DNA of 64,000 bases from Catenovulum agarivorans DS-2 (GTDB taxonomy: Bacteria; Pseudomonadota; Gammaproteobacteria; Enterobacterales; Alteromonadaceae): contig NZ_ARZY01000004.1 of NCBI RefSeq assembly GCF_000568405.1, forward strand, positions 62,001 through 126,000. The letters are read 5' to 3'. The position numbers and the translations under genes were made by a program. The notes under the pieces were generated by a model that searched no databases, was not told the origin of the DNA, and worked only from the letters and a program-made list of their open reading frames with translations. The stretch's first letter is position 1, and every line of letters starts with the position of its first letter. Of this stretch, positions 28,015-37,573 are shown one piece after another.

Positions 28015-29907
28015 TTAACTACTGTGCTCATCTTCAAAATAGGTGTAGCCTTCAACGCCACTTTTGAGCAGTAAATAATATTCATCTCTTTGTTCACTAG
28101 TCAGTTTTGACTGCGCGAGTTGCGAAGAATAGTTCTCCAATAGATATGATTTCTGAAAATGCACCGTTTTCAATGCTGTTTCAGCCGTGTCACCATGCAA
28201 GATATGGTTGATGCGCATTTTGCCTGAAGTATCGAACTCAAGATGGGCTGAATCTGTATCTCCAAATAGATTATGCATATCGCCAAGTATTTCTTGATAG
28301 GCCCCAACCATAAAAATTCCGATGTAATAAGGGTTGTCAGGTTTGTATTTGGGCACAGGTAAACTGCTTTCTATTCCCATACCATCAGCGTATTGTTTGA
28401 TTTGTCCATCTGAGTCGCAGGTTATATCTTGCACAATGGCACGCTCTGACAGTTCTTGGTCCATATCACTCAGCGGTACAACTGGGAATATTTGTTGTAT
28501 ACCCCAAGCATCTGGCAGTGATTGAAATAAAGAAAAGTTGCAAAATAGTTTGCGCGCAAGCTTTTCATCTAATTCTTCTTTTAGCTCTCGATGTGAGCGG
28601 GCATTTTTATCTAGGTTGTCGCGGATCATGTACAAAATCGAAAAGTAGAAACTTTCAAATTCAGCCCAATGCGTCAACGAAATTAATCCCAAGGTAAATT
28701 TTTGTTGGGCTTCGGCGAAATAATGTACTGCATCGTGGTAACTTTCGAGCGCGCGTCTAGGTGAAAGTGTTTCGCTTAGTTTAATTAGTTCAACCGTTTC
28801 TAGTGGGGCATCACAGCTTGCGATAAATGGGGCTGCTAGCTTGATTGGTTGCTCGCTATCAATAATGTTCGATAGCAGCACTGCGTGATGTGCTGTCATT
28901 GCGCGACCAGACTCAGTAATAATGTTGGGCTCGGCAATCCCATTTGCATGGCACACTTCACTGATACCAGCGACGATATTTTTGGCATATTCATGCATGT
29001 CATAGTTCATTGAGCATTGGCTACGGCTACCGCTGCCTTCGTAGTCAACTCCTAAACCCCCACCGACATCTAGGGTGTCTACCGCCAAGCCCATATTTTT
29101 TAATTCAACATAGTATCGAGCACATTCTTTAATTGCGACTTGGATATCACGAATATTGGCAATCTGTGAACCAATGTGGAAATGGATCAGTTGAAATAAA
29201 TGCGTTTGATTATGCTCTTTAAGCAATTTAATCGCCTGTAGCAATTGGTGTGAAGGCAAACCAAATTTACCTTTTTCACCGCCAGAATCTTGCCAGCGAC
29301 CTTTGCCTACAGTATTCAAACGAATGCGAATACCTATGGCAGGTGCTGCACCCATTTTTTCAGCTTCTTTTAACAAGGTTTTAAGCTCAGAAAGCTTTTC
29401 AATCACCACATAGACTTTATGGCCCATTTGTTGGCCGATAATGGCTAACTGTAAAAATTCGCTATCTTTGTAGCCGTTGCATACAATTTTTAGCGGCTCG
29501 GTTGTCGCGCCGAGAATAGCAAGTAATTCGGGTTTGCTACCAGCTTCTAACCCTATTTTGGGAGTCACTCTAAGTAGTTGTTCAACGACACTGTGCTGTT
29601 GGTTGACCTTTATCGGATAGACCGCGTGATAAGAACCTTCGTATTGGTGATGTTCGATCGCGTCTTTAAAGGCTGATTGGAGAGCTTTTACACGGTCACG
29701 CAATATATCGGTAAAACGTACGAGAATAGGTAGTCTTAGACCAGCTAGCTGTAGGTCATGGACAATTTTGGTAAAGCTAATCTGCAGTTGTGGTTTGCCT
29801 TTAGGCTGGGCAACTAACTCACCACGATCGTTAATATCGAAATAACCGTCACTCCAGTTAGCTACGTTGTAAATTTGTTTAGCGTGTTGAATAAAACTAT
29901 CAGTCAT
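28015..29907 (-). CDS. speA: Biosynthetic arginine decarboxylase
   Basis: PLP enzyme of 630 residues (E. coli SpeA is 658) making agmatine from arginine, the first step to putrescine and spermidine. The PLP lysine is in AVYPIKVNQQHSVVE, with HFHIGSQIANIRDIQ and LDVGGGLGVDYEGS for cofactor and phosphate binding, and EVCHANGIAEPNIITESGRA later. Mg2+-dependent alanine-racemase-fold class. Divergent from a spermidine-synthase homologue, which suggests both serve polyamine synthesis. Agmatinase or agmatine deiminase genes are not in the window. Confidence 0.95.
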   Translation of the reverse strand: MTDSFIQHAKQIYNVANWSDGYFDINDRGELVAQPKGKPQLQISFTKIVHDLQLAGLRLPILVRFTDILRDRVKALQSAFKDAIEHHQYEGSYHAVYPIKVNQQHSVVEQLLRVTPKIGLEAGSKPELLAILGATTEPLKIVCNGYKDSEFLQLAIIGQQMGHKVYVVIEKLSELKTLLKEAEKMGAAPAIGIRIRLNTVGKGRWQDSGGEKGKFGLPSHQLLQAIKLLKEHNQTHLFQLIHFHIGSQIANIRDIQVAIKECARYYVELKNMGLAVDTLDVGGGLGVDYEGSGSRSQCSMNYDMHEYAKNIVAGISEVCHANGIAEPNIITESGRAMTAHHAVLLSNIIDSEQPIKLAAPFIASCDAPLETVELIKLSETLSPRRALESYHDAVHYFAEAQQKFTLGLISLTHWAEFESFYFSILYMIRDNLDKNARSHRELKEELDEKLARKLFCNFSLFQSLPDAWGIQQIFPVVPLSDMDQELSERAIVQDITCDSDGQIKQYADGMGIESSLPVPKYKPDNPYYIGIFMVGAYQEILGDMHNLFGDTDSAHLEFDTSGKMRINHILHGDTAETALKTVHFQKSYLLENYSSQLAQSKLTSEQRDEYYLLLKSGVEGYTYFEDEHSS

Positions 29908-29947
29908 CAGCGAATCAATTAGAGTGTTAACAAGTAAAACGAATAGT

Positions 29948-29977
29948 GTAATCTGATTACGCTGGATGGGCTATAAT
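29948..29977 (+). promoter_or_regulatory. Promoter and palindrome before the speE-like gene
   Basis: A perfect TATAAT lies at 29972-29977, 47 bases before the speE-like ATG. At the -35 position there is no good hexamer but a palindrome GTAATC-T-GATTAC (29948-29960). A regulator binding there could control both divergent genes. Confidence 0.45.
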
Positions 29978-30023
29978 TGATTTAGATTTTTCGTTGCAGC
30001 AGCAATAATCAAAAGGGTTACCT

Positions 30024-30878
30024 ATGCCAGATCTATCATCACTGAGTTGGTTCGCAGAACAAAATGAGCGTTTGGGCACAGGGGTGTCACTGCGCGTCAA
30101 GCATAAAGTGGTTGAAAAGCAATCACCATTTCATAAAGTCGAAGTGTACAATACCACAGATTTTGGCTATTTAATGGTCATAGATAACTACCCACGTTTA
30201 AGTAGTCAAGATAGCTTTTTTTATCATGAAATGATGGTTCATCCTGCAATGTTGACTCATCCAAATCCACAAAATGTGCTGATCATTGGTGGGGAAAACT
30301 GTGGATGCCTGCAGCAGGTACTCAAACATCAAGCGGTTCGGTCTGTTAAACAAGTCTATAGTGACAGTTTAGTCTCAGAGGTGGCACACAGGTATTTCCC
30401 CGAGTTAAGTGAACATAAGGCTGATGAACGTGCGCAACTGCTATTTGAAGAGCATAGGCAATCTATTAAACGAATGCCTGAGCGGAGTATTGACGTTATT
30501 ATTGTTGATTTGATCGATGCTGAATTACCCAGCTGTGGCGCGCTCGATGATAGTTTTTATCAAGATTGTATGATGTTGTTAAACGAAAATGGTCTGTTGG
30601 TCGCACCCAGTGGCTCACCATTGTTACAGCAGGCGCAAATTAAGACGATGCGAGAGAATATGTTGGCAGCGGGCTTTAGGCAGGTCGAAACTTTATTATT
30701 TCCTTTACCTATTTACCCCAGTGGGCAGTGCAGTTGTACCTTGGCAACCAAAGGTGCAGGCTTCAACAACATTCGCTTTCAAGATGCGCAACATCTTAGT
30801 CAGCAGCTTAAATATTATAGTGCTGATACCCACAAGCTCAGTGGTTGTTTACCCAACTATCTTACTGGAAAATTATAG
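30024..30878 (+). CDS. Spermidine-synthase-like protein with altered cofactor motifs
   Basis: 284-residue homologue of polyamine aminopropyltransferase (SpeE). The overall pattern aligns well: FHKVEVYNTTDFGYLMVIDN, the HEMMVHPAMLTHP segment, NVLIIGG, and VDLIDAELP at the place of the catalytic DCTDPIGP. But residues that hold decarboxylated SAM are changed: GGGDG becomes GGENC (89-93), the EID ribose motif becomes YSD (112-114), and the DDG motif is not seen. The Asp of the catalytic motif (Asp162) remains. So it may use another donor, have lost activity, or be very divergent. Clear ribosome site (AAAAGGG). Divergent from speA. Confidence 0.8.
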   Translation: MPDLSSLSWFAEQNERLGTGVSLRVKHKVVEKQSPFHKVEVYNTTDFGYLMVIDNYPRLSSQDSFFYHEMMVHPAMLTHPNPQNVLIIGGENCGCLQQVLKHQAVRSVKQVYSDSLVSEVAHRYFPELSEHKADERAQLLFEEHRQSIKRMPERSIDVIIVDLIDAELPSCGALDDSFYQDCMMLLNENGLLVAPSGSPLLQQAQIKTMRENMLAAGFRQVETLLFPLPIYPSGQCSCTLATKGAGFNNIRFQDAQHLSQQLKYYSADTHKLSGCLPNYLTGKL

Positions 30879-30968
30879 AGCGTGCTGATCTTGGTGTCAC
30901 AAACAATCAGTGCAGAAGCAAACTTTTGGTGAAGCCATGCAAATGGCGGCAAAAATTTATGCCAAAGA

Positions 30969-32195
30969 TCAACATAGGCTTAGTAGTGCTTGGCTTAAGC
31001 GATGTGGATCATAATATGGTGCAGACTTCTCGCTGACCAGCGGCAAGATCTCAACAGCAATTCCTAGTTTAGATAATTGCTGATATTGGGCTGGTGTGAG
31101 TTGGTGCTGGGCGCTTTTATCGAGCAGAATAGTTGATAACACAGATGAAACAGAGACTTTGTGGTCAAGATGTTTGGTTAGATATTCAAGCAGTGTCGTT
31201 ATGCAATCAAACAAGCTCATGCCAAATTGCTCTGGGTCTTGTGTCAGATTAGGGACATACACTTTTTTCGCTTGGCTTTGGCTGATTGCCTGGCCTATTC
31301 CATCTGTTAATAAGTTGGTGATCAGGCTTGAATAAAAGCTGCCAGGCGGATAACAAATAAGTTGCGCTTGGGCTAAGGTATTTAAAACATTTTTGGGTGT
31401 TTTGATTTGTATAGGTGATAGATATTCGCTACTGCTTGAAAGTTCAACTTTGGTGATTTTACTCCGAATCGGAGAAACTTCTTTGCCAGTCAAATTATGT
31501 TGGCCAACTATGGTTTGACCGTCACTTAAATGGGCCGCCAAGTGGCAGTAACTATCTGACATTGGCACGATTTGGCCTTTGATCGATAACAAGTGGCTAA
31601 ATATATCAATAGCCGCGGACAAACTCCTGTTATTGATCAGGTAAGCCGCAGCCAAACAAACGTTTCCAATGCTAGTATTGCGCAGGTCGAAGTCTGCAGG
31701 AATGATGTTGGCAAAATAACTCAAACAATTCTGGATAGTTTGTTGTTGTGTTGGGGAAAGTTGCGCATACATTGGGTGGTCGCTGTGGCTGAACGCAAAT
31801 AAAGATTGCCTCAATGTAGCTGCGCTGCCTTGTTTTGCAAACCTTAGGCCCATAATGCGTGTAATAGCCGCGACATCTGCTTTGCTATCATCTGCCAACG
31901 CCAACAGACGATTTCTAATATCACCAATTGCAGGCATCAAAAAGCAATGTCTAAGTTTGGCGGTGCAACCACCTGAATCCAGAGTGGTGATGATATGATT
32001 GTGATTTTGGTTGTATAACTTTAGTGCTTTGCTAAACCCAGACAAAGCACTGCCTCCACTGAAAAAAACCAGTGATGGTTGTTTATGTTGCGCAACTCGT
32101 TCATTTAAGTTTGAGTTTAATGGTTGCGAATACGCCATCTTTAGGTGGGCGAAATTCTGTGGTGTCTTGTCATAGTGTAAGTGTCTCACAATCAT
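30969..32195 (-). CDS. CofD/YvcK-family (UPF0052) protein
   Basis: 408-residue protein of the 2-phospho-L-lactate transferase CofD / gluconeogenesis factor YvcK superfamily. Seen: VFFSGGSALSGFSKAL as the nucleotide/phosphate-binding opening, TTLDSGGCTAKLR, AIGDIRNRLLAL, a long middle with NTSIGNVCLAAAYL, and ICYPPGSFYSSLITNLL near residue 300. YvcK supports growth on gluconeogenic carbon and cell-wall homeostasis in Bacillus; E. coli YbhK is a shorter relative. ATG at 32195 is preferred to TTG at 32231. Convergent with the speE-like gene and divergent from proB. Biochemical role here unknown. Confidence 0.8.
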   Translation of the reverse strand: MIVRHLHYDKTPQNFAHLKMAYSQPLNSNLNERVAQHKQPSLVFFSGGSALSGFSKALKLYNQNHNHIITTLDSGGCTAKLRHCFLMPAIGDIRNRLLALADDSKADVAAITRIMGLRFAKQGSAATLRQSLFAFSHSDHPMYAQLSPTQQQTIQNCLSYFANIIPADFDLRNTSIGNVCLAAAYLINNRSLSAAIDIFSHLLSIKGQIVPMSDSYCHLAAHLSDGQTIVGQHNLTGKEVSPIRSKITKVELSSSSEYLSPIQIKTPKNVLNTLAQAQLICYPPGSFYSSLITNLLTDGIGQAISQSQAKKVYVPNLTQDPEQFGMSLFDCITTLLEYLTKHLDHKVSVSSVLSTILLDKSAQHQLTPAQYQQLSKLGIAVEILPLVSEKSAPYYDPHRLSQALLSLC

Positions 32196-32278
32196 AATGG
32201 ACTCTTTGCAACATAGATGGTTTGCGATCAATTCGCAAGTTAATAAACATCAATATCATATAAATTGTAATCGCCCCC

Positions 32279-32307
32279 TGCACCTAAAAACTGAATAAGG
32301 GTATAAT
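32279..32307 (+). promoter_or_regulatory. Promoter of proBA
   Basis: A perfect TATAAT at 32302-32307 is preceded at 17 bases by TGCACC (32279-32284), a weak -35. Transcription would start near 32314, 26 bases before the proB ATG, with AGGTTG as ribosome site. Confidence 0.5.
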
Positions 32308-32339
32308 ATAGTTTTTGTATTTGAGTAGGTTGTCACAAC

Positions 32340-33440
32340 ATGAGTTGGTTTGACTGGCAAAGAGCTGTCATAAAAGTCGGTAGTGCTCTTATTGCGCCTG
32401 AAGGAAAAGGGTGCAGCGGCCAATATTTGCTGCCAATAGCTCGCTATATTTCAGAGTGCCGTACCCAGGGCAAAGAAATTGTATTGGTATCGAGCGGAAG
32501 TGTTGCGGCTGGTCGTGATCTGGTTGCACATAAAGAAATTCCATCTATTGCTGAAAAACAAGCTATGGCCGCAGTCGGGCAAACTCGTATGATGGCAAAT
32601 TGGGCGCGATTTTTTGATTTCCCGTGTGCGCAAATATTGTTAACCCATGATGACTTAGCTGACCGCCGTCGATACGTCAATATTAAAAATACCATTAGAG
32701 AATTACTCAACAACGGCATTCTGCCTATCGTAAATGAAAACGATACTGTTGCTACTCAGGAACTCAAGGTTGGAGATAATGACAACCTAGCCGCTTTAGT
32801 ATCGCAAGTTTCAGATGCCGATATGATGATGATTTGTAGTGATATTGACGGCCTCTTTACCGCAGATCCTCGAAGCAACCCTGATGCAGAATTGATTGCT
32901 ACGGTTGAAAGTATTACCCCAGAAATTTATGGCTTAGCGGGCGGCACAACGAATAAAATTGCCACAGGTGGCATGCGTACAAAAATTGAAGCGGCAGAAA
33001 AGGCAACCGTAAATGGGGTGCATACCCTGATTGTAAATGGTACAAAAGGTCAAGTATTTGATCGCCTATTACAACAGCAGCCGCAGGGCACTTGGTTTAA
33101 GCGTCAAGCGAGCCCAATAAAAGCGCGTAAACATTGGTTGCAATATACGTTAAAAGCACAAGGAAGCATAATAGTAGATAATGGAGCGGCAAACGCTTTG
33201 AGCAACAAAGGTGCGTCATTGCTGAGCATTGGGATTAAAGACGTAGATGGTGTATTTAATAAAGGCGATGCGGTTTATATTAAAGACTTAGAGGGTGCTA
33301 AGTTAGCTAAAGGTATTTGCCAGTATAGTGATTTAGAGTTGAATAAAATTAAAGGATTGCAAAGTCAAAAAATCATTCAAGTGTTGGGTTATTGTCCAAG
33401 TGATGTCATTATCCATAGAGATGATTTGGTTATCCTGTAA
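32340..33440 (+). CDS. proB: Glutamate 5-kinase
   Basis: First enzyme of proline synthesis, 366 residues, with the amino-acid kinase domain (1-260; VIKVGSALIAPEGKG, VLVSSGSVAAGRDL, NENDTVATQELKVGDNDNLAALVSQ) and a C-terminal PUA domain (from about 280, GSIIVDNGAANALSNKGASLL). Usually feedback-inhibited by proline. Followed after 18 bases by proA in the same operon. Confidence 0.96.
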   Translation: MSWFDWQRAVIKVGSALIAPEGKGCSGQYLLPIARYISECRTQGKEIVLVSSGSVAAGRDLVAHKEIPSIAEKQAMAAVGQTRMMANWARFFDFPCAQILLTHDDLADRRRYVNIKNTIRELLNNGILPIVNENDTVATQELKVGDNDNLAALVSQVSDADMMMICSDIDGLFTADPRSNPDAELIATVESITPEIYGLAGGTTNKIATGGMRTKIEAAEKATVNGVHTLIVNGTKGQVFDRLLQQQPQGTWFKRQASPIKARKHWLQYTLKAQGSIIVDNGAANALSNKGASLLSIGIKDVDGVFNKGDAVYIKDLEGAKLAKGICQYSDLELNKIKGLQSQKIIQVLGYCPSDVIIHRDDLVIL

Positions 33441-33458
33441 CAGATAAAAGGTAGAATA

Positions 33459-34709
33459 ATGAGTTTTTCAATTGCACAAATGGCTAAAGATGCACGCAAA
33501 GCGTCTTTTTCAGTTGCCAATTTGAGTACAGCGCAAAAAGATGCTGCGTTGTCAGCTATGGCGCAAAAGTTAATTGAGCGCACAGAGTTAATTTTAACTG
33601 AAAACCAAAAAGACTTAGACGCGGGTAAAGAAAACGGTTTAACCGACGCGATGATAGATCGTCTACGATTAACGCCTGAGCGTGTAAAAGATTTAGCCAA
33701 TGCATTGGTCGAAGTAACCACATTGCCTGATCCTGTAGGCACAGTGTCTGATTTGAAAATTAGACCGAATGGTATGCGTGTAGGTCGAATGCGTATACCA
33801 TTAGGTGTGATAGCAATGATTTATGAAGCGCGTCCAAATGTAACAGCTGAAGCCGCTGCTTTATGTTTAAAGTCGGGTAATGCGGTGATTTTGCGTGGTG
33901 GTAAAGAAGCATTATTTTCTAATCTTGTCATTGCTAAATGTTTGCATGAAGCATTGGTTGAGCAAAACATAGATCCCAATGCGATTTGTGTGGTGCCAGA
34001 TCCAGATCGCGCCATTATGAACGAGTTAATGACACTATCAGAAGATATTGATTTGATTATTCCGCGTGGGGGTGAAGGGCTTATTCGGTTTGTAACCGAA
34101 AATAGTCGCATTCCAGTGATTCAACATTTTAAGGGCGTTTGTCATTTATACGTAGATCAAGATGCAGACAAGCAGATGGCGCTTGAATTGTTGCTAAACG
34201 GTAAAACCCAACGTACTGGTGTATGCAATGCGTTAGAAACTTTATTAGTCCATCAATCACAAGCCGATAGCTTTTTACCAATGGCAGCAAAAGCACTAGC
34301 TGACAAAGGAGTAAAAATTCATGCCTGTGAGCGCAGTATTGGTTATTTCTCTGGAGCTGAGCTTGCCACTGAAGACGACTGGCATGCTGAATATTTAGCG
34401 TTAGAAATTGCGATTCGTGTTGTCGATGACTTTGATGCGGCGATTGGCCACCTAGAATCCTATAGCTCAGGACATACTGAAGTGATTTGTACTCAGAGTT
34501 ATCAGCGAGCGAATGAATTTACCCGTAGAGTTAACAGTGCCGTGGTTATGGTTAATGCATCATCACGCTTTTCTGATGGAGGGCAATTGGGTTTAGGCGC
34601 TGAAATCGGTATTTCGACTTCAAAGCTACATGCATATGGCCCTATGGGGCTTGAAAGTTTAACCACACAGAAATTTATCGTCCAAGGCGAAGGTCAAATT
34701 AGAGCTTAA
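33459..34709 (+). CDS. proA: Gamma-glutamyl phosphate reductase
   Basis: Second enzyme of proline synthesis, 416 residues, reducing glutamyl-5-phosphate to the semialdehyde with NADPH. Aldehyde-dehydrogenase fold: PLGVIAMIYEARPNVTAEAA, NAVILRGGKEA, IPRGGEGLIRFV, and the catalytic cysteine in KTQRTGVCNALETLLV. The end HAYGPMGLESLTTQKFI is characteristic. Operon with proB; a hairpin follows. Confidence 0.96.
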   Translation: MSFSIAQMAKDARKASFSVANLSTAQKDAALSAMAQKLIERTELILTENQKDLDAGKENGLTDAMIDRLRLTPERVKDLANALVEVTTLPDPVGTVSDLKIRPNGMRVGRMRIPLGVIAMIYEARPNVTAEAAALCLKSGNAVILRGGKEALFSNLVIAKCLHEALVEQNIDPNAICVVPDPDRAIMNELMTLSEDIDLIIPRGGEGLIRFVTENSRIPVIQHFKGVCHLYVDQDADKQMALELLLNGKTQRTGVCNALETLLVHQSQADSFLPMAAKALADKGVKIHACERSIGYFSGAELATEDDWHAEYLALEIAIRVVDDFDAAIGHLESYSSGHTEVICTQSYQRANEFTRRVNSAVVMVNASSRFSDGGQLGLGAEIGISTSKLHAYGPMGLESLTTQKFIVQGEGQIRA

Positions 34710-34719
34710 TTGGCCTGCA

Positions 34720-34747
34720 AATGCAGTTAGCCGGCGCTAACTGCATT
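34720..34747 (+). terminator. Hairpin downstream of proA
   Basis: AATGCAGTTAGC (34720-34731) pairs perfectly with GCTAACTGCATT (34736-34747) around CGGC. The 12-bp stem is strong but lacks a following T run, so termination may be partial. Confidence 0.55.
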
Positions 34748-35003
34748 AAACTCCTTCATTAAATACACTTCGCATCTCTCATTGTTTTTTGTAAATAAAC
34801 AAAAATAGCTTGTTGGTTAGAAATAGTACAAGTCAAGCATGCTCGAACAATAGTTACCAAACAATTTTGTTTATTTTTTGGCTAAAAAACATTCTAAGAC
34901 CATTATTGTTACAAATAATTACAATTAATGCTTGTAATAAGTTAAAAAATATTTAACATCTTCGTTACTTTTTTTCTTGTTGGATTGTTAGATAGGAGCA
35001 GGT

Positions 35004-35258
35004 ATGTTTAGACGCTTGGGATTAATTGTTGCGTTGTTATTCATATGCAGTGGATGCAGTAAAGTTACAGCTGATAACTATAATAAAATTAAAGTAGGCA
35101 TGGCCTTAGAAGAAGTTGAAACTATTATTGGTGCGCCAGACGAGTGTTCTGAAGTGATTGGTACCAAACAATGTATGTGGGGTGACAATAAACGTAATAT
35201 TAAAATTACATTTGTTGCAGATGTTGCCACTTTAACCTTACAAAACGGCCTCAAATAA
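35004..35258 (+). CDS. Small lipoprotein, BamE/SmpA-like fold (DUF3862)
   Basis: 84-residue exported protein. The leader ends FICSGC, giving a likely lipid-modified Cys20 (the -3 residue is Cys, not the usual Leu/Val/Ile). The mature part (NYNKIKVGMALEEVETIIGAPDECSE) has the KIKxGMxxxEVxxxxGxP pattern of BamE/OmlA-type domains, here with a Cys pair (CSEVIGTKQC). Preceded by AGGAGC. Such small lipoproteins often have envelope-related roles; specific function unknown. Monocistronic, with A/T-rich sequence on both sides. Confidence 0.78.
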   Translation: MFRRLGLIVALLFICSGCSKVTADNYNKIKVGMALEEVETIIGAPDECSEVIGTKQCMWGDNKRNIKITFVADVATLTLQNGLK

Positions 35259-35426
35259 TTCGTTAATGGGTTTCCTAAATACTGGGAAACCTCACTTCTA
35301 TTATTAAATTCTAATTCCCAATCAAAGCAGAATAAAAGTTATTGCCCTCCACCTTGTAATTTATAGTTTTAACCAAATACTTATAAACATGAAAGTGGAA
35401 ACTGAATTTACAACAAAGGGTCATTA

Positions 35427-37475
35427 ATGAGTAATCCATTATTATCAGAAGCAAGCTTGCCTGAATTCGCCAACATAAAACCAGAACATATTTTACCAGC
35501 AGTTGAGCAAGCAATAGCAGAATGTAAATCTGTCATAGAGCAAGTTGTGCAACAACCTAGTTACTCATGGCAAAACTTTGTCCAACCAATTGACGAGGTT
35601 GACGATAAATTAAGCCGAATTTGGTCTCCTGTTTCGCATTTACATTCAGTCGCTGATTCTGAAGCCTTGCGCCAAGCGTACGAGGCTTGTTTACCTTTAT
35701 TATCTGAGTACAGCACTTATGTAGGTCAGCACCAAGGTTTGTATCAAGCTTATCAACAAATAGCCGACAGCGAAGATTTTGTGGCCTTGTCGCAAGCTCA
35801 GCAAAAAGCCATTAATGATGCATTACGTGGGTTTAAACTATCCGGTGTGAGCTTGCCTGATGACAAGAAAAAGCGTTTTGGTGAGATTAGTCAGGCTTTG
35901 TCTGAATTGACCACACAATTTTCTAATAATGTATTGGACGCAACCCAAGGTTGGCGCAAAGAAGTTAGCGATGAAAAACAACTGGCTGGTTTACCTGAAA
36001 GCGCTATTGCAGCGGCAAAACAAGCAGCTGAATCTAAGTCGCTTGACGGTTGGTTATTCAACCTTGAATTTCCAAGTTACCTGCCTGTAATGATGTATGC
36101 GGATGATCGCAGTTTACGTGAAGAAATATATCGTGCATTTGCAACGCGAGCGTCTGATCAAGGGCCCAATGCAGGTAAATGGGATAACTCAAAGGTAATG
36201 CAGCAAATTCTTGAATTGAGATACGAAAAATCTCAACTACTCGATTTTGCAAGTTATGCTGACTTAAGTTTAGCGACCAAAATGGCCGAAAGCCCGCAGC
36301 AAGTGTCTGATTTTTTGTATGATTTAGCCAACAAAAGTAAAAAACAAGCACAAGCTGAACTCGCAGAACTAACTGAATTTGCCAAAGAGCAACATGGTAT
36401 AGATAAACTCGAAGCTTGGGATATGAGTTACTATGCTGAAAAACTTAAACAGCAAAAATACGCTATTTCAGATGAAGTTTTACGCCCATATTTTCCTGAA
36501 GAAAAAGTCATCAGTGGCCTATTTGCAACGGCACAGCGTTTATTTTCTATTGAAATTAAACCAAGAGACGGTGTGCAAACTTGGCATGAGTCGGTTCGTT
36601 TTTACGATATTTTCGCACAAGATGGTCAACTAAAAGGCAGCTTTTATTTTGATTTATATGCGCGCGAAGGCAAACGAGGCGGAGCATGGATGGATGTGTG
36701 TGTAGGGCAAATGCGCAAAAACGATGGTGAATTACAGCTACCGGTAGCGTATTTAACCTGTAACTTTAACAAACCAGTTGGTGATAAGCCTGCATTGTTT
36801 ACCCATAACGAAGTGGAAACTTTATTCCACGAGTTCGGCCATGGCTTACACCATATGTTAACTCAAGTTGATGTTAGTGCGGTTGCGGGCATTAATGGGG
36901 TTGCCTGGGATGCTGTTGAATTACCAAGTCAGTTTTTAGAAAACTGGTGCTGGCAGCCTGAAGCACTTGGGTTTATTTCTGGCCACTATGAAACGGGTGA
37001 GCCTTTACCACAAGATTTGTTGGATAAAATGTTGGCAGCGAAAAACTTCCAATCGGCGATGATGATGATGCGCCAATTAGAGTTCTCGTTATTTGATTTT
37101 GAATTGCATCACGAGTTTAAACCTGCCGTTGGTTATAATATCCAGCAAAAAATAAATCAGGTACGTGAAAAAGTTGCGGTAGTGACCCCACCTGAATTTA
37201 ATCGTTTTCAACACAGTTTTAGCCATATATTCGCTGGTGGTTATGCCGCTGGTTATTACAGCTATAAGTGGGCTGAGGTGTTATCAAGCGATGCGTTTTC
37301 GCGTTTTGAAGAAGAAGGTATCTTTAATGCTAAAACGGGTCATGATTTCTTAGAGCATATCTTACAAAAAGGTGGCTCGCAGGAACCTATGGAGTTGTTT
37401 AAAGCTTTTAGAGGGCGAGAGCCTAAAGTGGATGCTTTGTTGCGCCACAGTGGCATTGAGGTTGAAGCGGCGTAG
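35427..37475 (+). CDS. prlC: Oligopeptidase A (M3 metallopeptidase)
   Basis: Cytoplasmic zinc peptidase of 682 residues that degrades short peptides, including cleaved signal peptides. Zinc motif TLFHEFGHGLHH (HExxH) is followed by the third ligand Glu in AVELPSQFLENW. The C-terminal FSHIFAGGYAAGYYSYKWAEVLSSDAFSRF is typical of the M3 family. The E. coli gene is heat-shock-regulated; I see no sigma-32 promoter here that I would defend. Stands alone, convergent with yfaZ. Confidence 0.95.
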   Translation: MSNPLLSEASLPEFANIKPEHILPAVEQAIAECKSVIEQVVQQPSYSWQNFVQPIDEVDDKLSRIWSPVSHLHSVADSEALRQAYEACLPLLSEYSTYVGQHQGLYQAYQQIADSEDFVALSQAQQKAINDALRGFKLSGVSLPDDKKKRFGEISQALSELTTQFSNNVLDATQGWRKEVSDEKQLAGLPESAIAAAKQAAESKSLDGWLFNLEFPSYLPVMMYADDRSLREEIYRAFATRASDQGPNAGKWDNSKVMQQILELRYEKSQLLDFASYADLSLATKMAESPQQVSDFLYDLANKSKKQAQAELAELTEFAKEQHGIDKLEAWDMSYYAEKLKQQKYAISDEVLRPYFPEEKVISGLFATAQRLFSIEIKPRDGVQTWHESVRFYDIFAQDGQLKGSFYFDLYAREGKRGGAWMDVCVGQMRKNDGELQLPVAYLTCNFNKPVGDKPALFTHNEVETLFHEFGHGLHHMLTQVDVSAVAGINGVAWDAVELPSQFLENWCWQPEALGFISGHYETGEPLPQDLLDKMLAAKNFQSAMMMMRQLEFSLFDFELHHEFKPAVGYNIQQKINQVREKVAVVTPPEFNRFQHSFSHIFAGGYAAGYYSYKWAEVLSSDAFSRFEEEGIFNAKTGHDFLEHILQKGGSQEPMELFKAFRGREPKVDALLRHSGIEVEAA

Positions 37476-37524
37476 TTATTGCCGCTCGACAAAGTGCAAT
37501 CAAGCCTAGCTGAAGTATAATTTT

Positions 37525-37562
37525 AAAAAACGCTGTTCGGCGCTGAATCCAGTTCCGAACAG
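37525..37562 (-). terminator. Terminator after the yfaZ-like gene
   Basis: CTGTTCGG (37533-37540) and CCGAACAG (37555-37562) form a stem; on the minus strand it is followed by CG and six T (A run at 37525-37530). Confidence 0.7.
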
Positions 37563-37573
37563 ACTATTCACTC

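Noticed and set aside
30589-31036. Two short plus-strand frames overlapping the end of the speE-like gene
   Set aside because: No ribosome site, no recognisable protein, fully explained as out-of-frame reads of neighbouring genes.
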